Assembly: GCA_964445305.1 (NCBI GenBank)
Contig: CAYUKK010000128.1
Location: 1 to 11,395 of the forward strand
Length of the DNA: 11,395 nt
Reading direction: 5' to 3'
DNA from: CAYUKK01 sp964445305
Lineage (GTDB): Bacteria > Acidobacteriota > Aminicenantia > Aminicenantales > UBA8522
Both the position numbers and the translations under genes were made by a program. Position 1 is the stretch's first letter; each line of letters opens with the position of its first letter. Below are positions 1 through 6,870 of this stretch, one piece after another. Below the pieces are notes generated by a model. That model did no database searches. It worked only from the letters and a program-made list of their open reading frames with translations, and was not told the DNA's origin.

Positions 1-1061
1 GAGGACACGGTCCAGAACATGTCATCGAGCGTCCGGTCGGTGACACTGATATCGCCTTCGCTTATGGATTGAAGGTAGCTCAGGTCGCCCCGGATGCTTT
101 CGTCCAGTATTTTCCATTCGGTTCGCAAATATTCCACGGCCGCGGCTTCGACCTTCTTCTCGGTCGGGTGGACCATGAGGTTGCTGACATCAGCTCTGGG
201 GTCTTCGAGAATGAGCTTTCTTTCGTTGGTCTTCAAATCGAGAGCCATGAGAGCAGCCGTGTTTCGGCCACGGCTGTCAATCATGTAGAGCACAGTGCCG
301 GTTTTATCGAAAGTGATGGGGCTGGTCGTTAGCGTATCCTCCATCGGAATCTTCCCGAATGACTTCCACCCGCCCTGTCCATTAGGCATGAACAATTCCA
401 TGCGCCCGTCCGCTGTCATTTGCATCGCCAACCGGACATTGTATTCGTCATCGGTCTGGAAGCCAAGGAACCCGTCGTTCTACTGGATGAGCTTCATGTC
501 GCCCGTCAGGATGTTCAACCGATAGATATCGTGGAATTGCGGATCCCGATTGTTGAGGCCAATGAGAATTTCATCCCTGAATTTATGGCTCACTTCCTGG
601 ATTTGAGCCCGCGGCCGAAGTGGTTTCCCGTTGGGCAAGGTGATGGGCTTTCCATCCGGGCCGGGTATTTCCTCGAACGGCGTCAGATTCTTGTCTTCCT
701 TGGTCGCAATGTTGACCGCATGGACTTGCCAGTTCTCATCCCCAGCCAGGTCCTGCAAGTGGATGATATGCTCGTTGGTGAAAGCCCAGAAGTAAATCCT
801 GATGCCTCGCCACGGGTCCCTGGTCACAGGTTCGGCTTTTTCGGGGGCATCTGAAGGCGCGACTCAGACATTGAGCACATTGTTGACGGGGGCAAGAAAG
901 CTGATGTGCTGACCATCAGGGCTTATCTGGAGAGAGGCCTTGTCTGGGTTGCCAAAAAGCAAGTCCCGAGAGATTAAGGGGACCTCTTTGCTTTTTGGGG
1001 CGCAGCTCAGACGGATTTCCTCCTTCCCCAGAGTTGAGATTTTTAGGCAGGCCCATCTTAA
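1..1061 (-). pseudogene. Decayed S9-family (prolyl oligopeptidase-type) peptidase, N-terminal beta-propeller part; two in-frame stops, 3' end outside window
   Basis: Read on the minus strand, one frame runs from just after a TAA at 1064-1062 to the left edge and encodes the propeller region of an exported S9 dipeptidyl/acylaminoacyl peptidase. Recognisable pieces are LLFGNPDKASLQISPDGQ (about 960-910), FLAPVNNVLNV, RGIRIYFWAFTNEHI, QDLAGDENWQVHAV, KNLTPFE, GFLGFQTDDEYNVRLAMQMT, and near the edge EYLRTEWKILDE and RTLDDMFWTV. The frame is cut by TGA at 866-864, exactly where the family has Trp in 'NVWV', and by TAG at 482-480 after MKLIQ. No ATG or GTG lies between the upstream stop and the conserved start of the domain, and no signal peptide is visible, so the 5' end is lost too. 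There is no frameshift across about 350 codons, so decay looks recent. The alpha/beta hydrolase catalytic domain would lie beyond position 1. It directly follows the S46 gene and may once have shared its transcript. Sequencing error is the main alternative. Confidence 0.82.
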
Positions 1062-3211
1062 TTAAGAGCGAGACCCATTTCTTTGAGGATAAATTCGGCG
1101 TGGCCGAATTTTTGAGTGACCCACAGGACATAGCGGATGTCGACGGCGATAGAGCGACTGTACTTCTCGCTCCAGGCATAATCGTTGATGGTGGCCTCGT
1201 AAGTTCGGTCGAAATTGACGCCAACGAGCTCCCCCCGGGCGTTGAGCACCGGGCTTCCCGAATTGCCACCCGTCGTGTCGGCATCGTAGAGGATGCAGAC
1301 GGGAATATCCTTGAGCTGGGGATGTTCGAACTCGCCGAAATCGCGCGCTCGGGCGAGGTCGAATAAGGCAGCCGGGGTATCGAAGGGTTCCCGCCCCGTC
1401 GTTTTTTCGAGAACGCCCCGCAGGGTCGTGAACGGCTCGTAATAAACCGCGTCGGCCGGTTCATACCCTTTGATTCTTCCATAGGTTAGCCGCAGGGTGC
1501 CATTGGCGTCGGGAATAAAACCCTTTCCCAGATAGAGCTCCTTGACATCGCTCAAGCGGGCATAGAGGGAATCGAGAGCGCCGCGGCGGGCCTTCTGCTT
1601 TTCCCGCATTTCGAGGATAGTGGGATAGAGGGCGCGAGCCAGGCTGAGAAAGGGGTCCTCGAGAGCGGCCAGTTGCTCGGGAGTCTGGTCAAAAAGCTCC
1701 TCCACGAACCTGCTCTCTTTCAACCTTGAGGCTTCGTACATCCTGTTGAGAAGGGCCTCGATGGCGGAATCACTGAAATCTCCATCGAGGAGGTCATCGA
1801 CCGCCCTTATCCGATTGCCTTCTTTGAGCCTTGAAGCCCGGAGGAGGAGTTCTTTGAAAATGGCCTTGTCGGTCGGCTCATAGAAGTTGCGGAGGGAGAG
1901 AAAGAGCCTCTGTTTCGTCTGGGCAAGGTTGCGGTCCATGTAGGCCGACTCGCGCTCGAGGTCTGGCTTCTGGCGTTCGACCGCCGCCTCATGAAGAGTG
2001 AGAGCGTAGCTGAGGAGGTTCACCGAGCGGAGGTGGTCGAGGAGAGTTTCATAGGCGAAGGCGGAGCGCATCTCCTCGTAGACTCGGTCGATATCGGTGA
2101 GCACAGTCCCGAATCGGGCTTTCCTTTCTGCGTCGGCCTCGATAAAGCTCTGGAGCGCCTTTTCCTCGTCGCGGCGGCGCTCGACGAGGTTGAGCCTTTT
2201 CATGCCCTTAAGCTTGCCGCGATAATTTTTCATCGTGTTGGCCAGCCCCTTGATGCGCGCGGCGTGGAGGAGAGCGACACCACGGTCAGCCGCCCCCATC
2301 CTTTCCATGAGGTCAATCTGCCAGGCATACCAATCAGCGATATAAGGCATCCGCACTTCTTCCTCGAAGGCCAGATAGCTGGCCGTGCTATGCCGATAGG
2401 TGCGACCGGGATAGCCCAGGAGGAAAACGAAGTCGCCCTCCCTGACGCCCCGCGGGGCTACACGGAGGAAGCGCTTGGGTTTGAAGGGGATATTCTGGGG
2501 CGAATAGTCAGCGGGCGAGCCATCCGGCCCCACGTAGGCGCGGAGAAAAGAAAAATCTCCGGTGTGCCGAGGCCACATCCAGTTATCTTCTTCGCCGCCA
2601 AACTCGCCGATTGACCGAGGAGGAACATAAACGAGCCGGATATCTTTGAGGTACGCATAAATAAAGAGGACATAAGTCTTGCCAGGAAACATCTCGGCAA
2701 CTTCGGCCCGCTGGCCCGGGTTTTCTTTTTCCGTCTGAGTTACTATCTCCTTTATCTTTCTCTCTATCGCCTTTGTCCGCGCAGCAAAATCCATGTCCGG
2801 CTTGACTGCGCTCAGCACCTCGGACGAGACATCCCGGTAGGATTCGGTGATGCGGGCGGTCATGCCTTTGGCCTGGATCTCCTCGGCCCTTGTCCGGGCC
2901 AAAAAGCCGTTCCGGACATAATCGTTCTCTTTGGTGCTCGCCGCCTGAACAGCGCCAAAGGCGACATGGTGGTTGGTGATGATCAGACCTTGCTCCGAAA
3001 CGAAGGAGCCCGTGGCGCCCACGTTGACAATGGCCAAAACCAGGCTCTTGTCCGTGGCATAAATCTCGGCCGGGTCAATTTCCAACCCCTTGGATTTAAG
3101 GTTAAGCTTTAAGATTTCGCTGATCGGGTACATCCCCTCGTCGGCCGAAAAAAGAAGGGAAAGTGAAAGCCCGAGCAGAATAAAGGCTAAGCCCATTCTC
3201 TTCATGGCCAT
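1058..3211 (-). CDS. S46-family dipeptidyl peptidase, predicted DPP11-like (Asp/Glu-preferring)
   Basis: Chymotrypsin-fold serine exopeptidase of family S46 (DPP7/DPP11), which removes dipeptides from the N-terminus of oligopeptides, normally in the periplasm. The 717-residue length is typical. Residues 1-23 form a signal peptide (MKRMGLAFILLGLSLSLLFSA from Met3). The catalytic His is in GLIITNHHVAFG (His81/82), the Asp in FGGEEDNWMWPRHTGDF (Asp209), and the Ser in TGGNSGSPVLN (Ser651). Arg669 in VNFDR lies 18 residues after the Ser, matching Ser655/Arg673 of Porphyromonas gingivalis DPP11, where Arg confers acidic P1 preference; DPP7-type enzymes have Gly there. The helical domain between Asp and Ser is present and uninterrupted. 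An AGGAG at 3219-3215 is 3 nt from the first ATG and 9 nt from a second in-frame ATG at 3205; the second may be the real start. The stop (1060-1058) abuts the decayed S9 gene. Family call is firm; specificity is inferred from one residue. Confidence 0.95.
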   Translation of the reverse strand: MAMKRMGLAFILLGLSLSLLFSADEGMYPISEILKLNLKSKGLEIDPAEIYATDKSLVLAIVNVGATGSFVSEQGLIITNHHVAFGAVQAASTKENDYVRNGFLARTRAEEIQAKGMTARITESYRDVSSEVLSAVKPDMDFAARTKAIERKIKEIVTQTEKENPGQRAEVAEMFPGKTYVLFIYAYLKDIRLVYVPPRSIGEFGGEEDNWMWPRHTGDFSFLRAYVGPDGSPADYSPQNIPFKPKRFLRVAPRGVREGDFVFLLGYPGRTYRHSTASYLAFEEEVRMPYIADWYAWQIDLMERMGAADRGVALLHAARIKGLANTMKNYRGKLKGMKRLNLVERRRDEEKALQSFIEADAERKARFGTVLTDIDRVYEEMRSAFAYETLLDHLRSVNLLSYALTLHEAAVERQKPDLERESAYMDRNLAQTKQRLFLSLRNFYEPTDKAIFKELLLRASRLKEGNRIRAVDDLLDGDFSDSAIEALLNRMYEASRLKESRFVEELFDQTPEQLAALEDPFLSLARALYPTILEMREKQKARRGALDSLYARLSDVKELYLGKGFIPDANGTLRLTYGRIKGYEPADAVYYEPFTTLRGVLEKTTGREPFDTPAALFDLARARDFGEFEHPQLKDIPVCILYDADTTGGNSGSPVLNARGELVGVNFDRTYEATINDYAWSEKYSRSIAVDIRYVLWVTQKFGHAEFILKEMGLALN

Positions 3212-3247
3212 CGACTCCTCTTCAAGGCAATTTTTCTGGGTGAGCGC

Positions 3248-3297
3248 TTGAACAATTTATCATAGCGGTTGAGCAATATCGAGCGCCGTTGAATTGT
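3248..3297. promoter_or_regulatory. Divergent intergenic region with three TTGA-type direct repeats, possible operator
   Basis: The region between the S46 gene and the DUF5107-TPR gene must hold both promoters. It contains TTGAACAAT (3248-3256), TTGAGCAAT (3269-3277) and a weaker TTGAATTGT (3289-3297), with starts 21 and 20 bp apart, about two helical turns. This puts the copies on the same DNA face, as expected for a repeated protein-binding site. On the minus strand a TATGAT at 3264-3259 could be a -10 element for the S46 gene, though no good -35 sits 17 bp before it. The repeats are visible in the sequence; an operator function is inference and the third copy matches poorly. Confidence 0.3.
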
Positions 3298-3378
3298 AGA
3301 CGCAACCAGAAGAAATTTCAACGAGAAAGGCGACCCAGAATTTCCCGTCGAAACAGCGGATGGGTAAGGATGCGGTTG

Positions 3379-6300
3379 ATGGAACTTTTCATAGGCAATA
3401 AAATGGATGTCATGAGAAGACAGGAAAGCAAATTTATCACCACGAGCCTGGTGGCCATCCTATCTCTTTTCGGTGGGGTATCTTTCCCCCTCCCCGCCAA
3501 AGGTTCGGTCAGAGTTTGGGAAGAGGCGAAAGCGATTCCCACCTACAGGGTCGAGAAACCGGATGTGAACCCCATTTTCTACGGTGGCCGCGCTTATCAG
3601 GGAGCCAAGGGGCCTGTCTATCCTTACCCCCTTCAAGACAGGCTCACGGATGTCCGGGAGACAAGAATTTACCGGGCCCTTTACCTGGAGAATGATTACC
3701 TTCGCATCTGCGTTCTGCCTGAAATCGGTGGCCGTATTTTTGAAGCTCTGGACAAGACGAATGGTTATCATTTCTTTTATGCTCAGCATGTTATCAAGCC
3801 GGCCCTCATCGGCATGCTCGGTGCCTGGATATCGGGCGGAGTGGAGTGGAATTTTCCCCACCATCACCGGGCGACAAGCTTCATGAGCGTCGATTCGACA
3901 GTGACCGAGAAGGCCGATGGGAGCAAAACAATCTGGGTCGGCGAGGTCGAACTCCGGCACCGAATGAAATGGCTTGTCGGCCTCACTCTCTATCCCGATA
4001 GGTCTTACCTTGAAGCTACCGTCAAGATTATGAACCGGACGCCCTTTGCCCACTCGTTTCTCTGGTGGGCCAATGTCGCTGTCCATGCCTCTTTTGATTA
4101 CCAGATCCTTTTCCCCCCGACGACAGAATACGCGACATACCATGGCAAGAATCAGTTTTCCCGTTGGCCAATCTCCTACGAAGTTTTTAACGGCGTGGAT
4201 TACACCCGGGGGGTGGACGTAAGCTGGTACAGAAATCATCCGGCGCCCACTTCCTTTTTTGCCTGGAACTCGGAGGAAGATTTCCTGGCTGGATACGACC
4301 ATAAGAAAGAAGCGGGCGTTGTCCACGTGGCAGACCATCGGCAGGTCCCCGGGAAAAAATTCTGGACCTGGGGGACGGGGGAGCAGGGCAAGCTCTGGGA
4401 AAAAATCCTGACGGATGAAGATGGCCCTTATATCGAGCTTATGGTCGGTGCCTTTTCGGATAATCAGCCGGATTACAGCTGGCTTCAACCTTATGAAGTG
4501 AGAACCTTCAAGCAATATTGGTATCCCTTGCGAAAAATTGGCGGAGTGAAAGCCGCTAACCTGAAGGCGGCTTCGAACCTTGAAATTTCAAGAAGCGGCA
4601 AGGTGAGCATTGGCTTCAACACGACCAGGGAACACAGGGGAGCGAGAGCCGTGCTCTTGGCTCAAGAAAAAGCGATTTTCGACGAGAGGATTGACATCTC
4701 GCCTCAGAATCCTTTTAGGCAGGAAACGGGCCTTCCCCAAGGTGTCCGAGAAGAAGACCTCCGTCTGGTGCTCTTTTCTCCGGAGGGCGAAATTCTCCTG
4801 AGCTACAGCCCTCCGCTCCGGAGGGGAATGCCCATGCCCGAGCCGGTTAAACCCCCCGCCCCTCCCCAGGAAATCAAGACAACCGAGGAGCTTTATCTTG
4901 CCGGGTTAAGGCTCGAACAGTTCCACAGCCCGGCTTTGGAGCCTTATCCTTATTACGAGGAGGCGTTGCGCCGAGATCCAGAGGATGCGCAGGCAAATAC
5001 GGCGCTCGGCATTCTTTATTTGAAGAGGGGAATGGCTGAAAAAGCGGAAAATCATCTTGAGAGGGCGCTGGCGCGTCTTACCAGAAACTACACGAGCCCA
5101 AAGAATGGTGAACCCTGTTATTATCTTGGCCTTGCTCTTCGCGCTCAGGGTAAGGAAGGTGCGGCCTTCGACGCTTTTTCTAAGGCCGCCTGGAGCGATG
5201 CCTGGAGGGCAGCCAGCTATTATTCTTTAGCTGAGCTCTGTTCGAGCCGGGGCGATTATGGGCCGGCGCTCGATTTTCTGGACCGGTCGTTAGCCAAGAA
5301 CAGTCAGAATACGAAGGCCTTAAACTTAAAGGCTTCGTTGCTCAGGCGGATGGGGAGGTTCGAGGAAGCGGAAAAAATAGCTAGCCGAGTCCTGGATTTT
5401 GACCCACTGGATTTCTGGGCCGGCAATGAGGTTTATCTTTTGAAATGGAAAACAGGGGAAAAAGGGCAAGCGCTTGAGGTGAGGAAAAATTTGGACAGGA
5501 AAATGCGCGATTCTTCGCCGTCCTACCTGGAGCTGGCCACGGATTATGGCAACTGCGGGCTTGTGGATGAAGCGGTTGAAGTTCTCCTCAGGTTGGTCGA
5601 AAAGAAAAACCAGGAATCATCTTTTTACCCGATGCTTTACTACTACCTGGGATACTTTATGGAAAAGAAAGGGGATTCGGGTCAGGCTTTGAAATTCTAT
5701 AAGCTTGCCTCGAGGATGCCCACTGATTACTGTTTCCCCTTCCGGCTTGAATCCATCGCTGTGCTTCGCTCAGCTCAGGGGCTAAACCCGGGGGATGCCC
5801 GGGCTGCCTATTATCTTGGCAACCTCCTCTTCGATATCCAGCCCGAAAAAGCGATCCAGGAATGGGAAAAGTCGAGGCAGCTCGATGGCTCTTTTTCGAC
5901 GGTCCACAGAAACCTGGGCCTGGCCTATGCTCGGGTTGAAAACGACCTGGCCAAAGCCACGACCAGCCTGGAAAAAGCGGTGGCCTGCCATAGCCAGGAC
6001 CCCCGGCTTTATTATGAGCTGGATTTGCTCTACGAGGCGGCCGCAGTTTCTCCCCAGAAAAGGCTGGCTATTCTTCAGAAAAACCATCATGTTGTTGTTG
6101 AGAGAGATGACGCCCTTTCGCGAGAAATCGCTCTGCTTGTCCAGCTGGGCAAATATGACCGAGCCATCGATTTGTTGTCGAGGCATCATTTTCATGTCTG
6201 GGAAGGAGGGGGCGAAATCCACGACCTCTATGTGGACGCCCATCTCTGGCGGGGCGAAGACTATCTCCTGTCGGGAAAAGCCCGCCAAGCTCTTGAGCAT

Positions 6301-6771
6301 TTCCTGGCCGCTCTTGAATACCCGGAGAATTTAGAAGTGGCCAAGCCGTATCGGGGAGGGAGAGAGCCCCAAATTGACTATTTTATCGGCGCTGCCTACG
6401 AGGCTTTGGGGGACATGGAAAAGGCGATGGAATACTATCATCACTGCGTAGAAAAATTGGACGAAGGCTCAGAGGTTGGCTACTATCAGGGCCTGGCTTT
6501 ACGCAAAATCGGCAGGCATGAAGAAGCTGAGAAAATGTTCGAGAGCTTGATTCAAACAGGACAGGAAAGGCTTGGCCAAGCTCCGGCGATGGACTTTTTC
6601 GCCAAATTCGGAGAGAGGCAATCGGCCATTGTCCGCCAGGCCGATGCGCATTACCTCTTGGGTCTTGGCTACCTGGGTATGGGAAAGAACGAAGAGGGAA
6701 AAGCTGAGCTCAAGAAAGCATTGGAGTTGAACATCAACCATGCCGCGGCCAGAAGGAGGCTCGAGCGATAG
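3379..6771 (+). CDS. Exported DUF5107 (galactose-mutarotase-like) domain protein with long TPR array
   Basis: A 1130-residue protein. Residues ~20-40 form a hydrophobic export signal (ITTSLVAILSLFGG) ending near PLPAKG. Residues ~45-480 match the DUF5107 family, whose fold resembles the beta-sandwich of aldose epimerases and carbohydrate-binding enzymes. Conserved-looking blocks are PEIGGRIFEALDKTNGYHFFY (114-134), ISGGVEWNFPHHHRATSFM (151-169, with a His cluster) and FLWWANVAVHASFDYQILFP. After a Pro-rich linker (~485-495) come many tetratricopeptide-like repeats to the C-terminus, e.g. YYLGLALRAQGKEGAAFDAF, FIGAAYEALGDMEKAMEYYH and YLLGLGYLGMGKNEEGKAEL. Such repeats bind proteins. DUF5107-TPR fusions of this size are known, but their substrate and reaction are not established to my knowledge. 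I chose ATG 3379 because AAGGA (3366-3370) sits 8 nt before it. ATGs at 3403 (AGG 7 nt upstream) and 3412 are close alternatives; an upstream open stretch from 3289 looks non-coding. It is transcribed away from the S46 gene. Confidence 0.9.
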   Translation: MELFIGNKMDVMRRQESKFITTSLVAILSLFGGVSFPLPAKGSVRVWEEAKAIPTYRVEKPDVNPIFYGGRAYQGAKGPVYPYPLQDRLTDVRETRIYRALYLENDYLRICVLPEIGGRIFEALDKTNGYHFFYAQHVIKPALIGMLGAWISGGVEWNFPHHHRATSFMSVDSTVTEKADGSKTIWVGEVELRHRMKWLVGLTLYPDRSYLEATVKIMNRTPFAHSFLWWANVAVHASFDYQILFPPTTEYATYHGKNQFSRWPISYEVFNGVDYTRGVDVSWYRNHPAPTSFFAWNSEEDFLAGYDHKKEAGVVHVADHRQVPGKKFWTWGTGEQGKLWEKILTDEDGPYIELMVGAFSDNQPDYSWLQPYEVRTFKQYWYPLRKIGGVKAANLKAASNLEISRSGKVSIGFNTTREHRGARAVLLAQEKAIFDERIDISPQNPFRQETGLPQGVREEDLRLVLFSPEGEILLSYSPPLRRGMPMPEPVKPPAPPQEIKTTEELYLAGLRLEQFHSPALEPYPYYEEALRRDPEDAQANTALGILYLKRGMAEKAENHLERALARLTRNYTSPKNGEPCYYLGLALRAQGKEGAAFDAFSKAAWSDAWRAASYYSLAELCSSRGDYGPALDFLDRSLAKNSQNTKALNLKASLLRRMGRFEEAEKIASRVLDFDPLDFWAGNEVYLLKWKTGEKGQALEVRKNLDRKMRDSSPSYLELATDYGNCGLVDEAVEVLLRLVEKKNQESSFYPMLYYYLGYFMEKKGDSGQALKFYKLASRMPTDYCFPFRLESIAVLRSAQGLNPGDARAAYYLGNLLFDIQPEKAIQEWEKSRQLDGSFSTVHRNLGLAYARVENDLAKATTSLEKAVACHSQDPRLYYELDLLYEAAAVSPQKRLAILQKNHHVVVERDDALSREIALLVQLGKYDRAIDLLSRHHFHVWEGGGEIHDLYVDAHLWRGEDYLLSGKARQALEHFLAALEYPENLEVAKPYRGGREPQIDYFIGAAYEALGDMEKAMEYYHHCVEKLDEGSEVGYYQGLALRKIGRHEEAEKMFESLIQTGQERLGQAPAMDFFAKFGERQSAIVRQADAHYLLGLGYLGMGKNEEGKAELKKALELNINHAAARRRLER

Positions 6772-6793
6772 CCGGCTGAGCTCTTAAATCTCT

Positions 6794-6812
6794 CATAATC
6801 TTGGGGATTATG
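6794..6812 (+). terminator. Weak hairpin between convergent genes
   Basis: CATAATC (6794-6800) and GATTATG (6806-6812) form a perfect 7-bp stem with a 5-base loop, 22 bases after the stop of the DUF5107-TPR gene. The stem is AT-rich and no T-run follows, so it is a poor intrinsic terminator. It could assist termination between the two convergent genes. Confidence 0.25.
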
Positions 6813-6850
6813 GAAGGTCCATCGCGTGTTTGAACATGTTGCCATAAATA

Positions 6851-6870
6851 TAAGGCTCGTTGCCGCCTTA
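6851..6870 (-). terminator. Possible terminator overlapping the stop codon of the lyase gene
   Basis: On the minus strand the stop TAA begins the left arm of TAAGGC-(8 bases)-GCCTTA (6870-6851), followed by TATTTAT. A 6-bp stem and a short T-rich tail right at the gene end are compatible with weak intrinsic termination of the heparinase-like gene. The stem is short, so the call is tentative. Confidence 0.3.

Noticed and set aside
480..827. A 115-codon minus-strand reading frame that could be called a separate small gene
   Set aside because: It is the piece of the S9 beta-propeller between the TGA and the TAG. The same frame continues with family sequence on both sides and its first codon (GTG) has no convincing ribosome binding site.
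480..866. Stop-codon reassignment (TGA as Trp or TAG as sense)
   Set aside because: Real genes here terminate at TAG and TAA, encode Trp with TGG throughout and contain no other in-frame TGA or TAG, so point mutations or sequencing errors explain the two stops better.
1991..2614. A 207-codon plus-strand reading frame
   Set aside because: Antisense to the S46 peptidase, which accounts for the region fully.
3289..3378. Upstream extension of the DUF5107-TPR gene to the ATG at 3289
   Set aside because: The added residues are a run of Arg/Lys/Gln before the signal peptide, overlap the intergenic repeats, and have no ribosome binding site.
3460..4515. A 351-codon minus-strand reading frame
   Set aside because: Antisense to the DUF5107 domain and without domain features.
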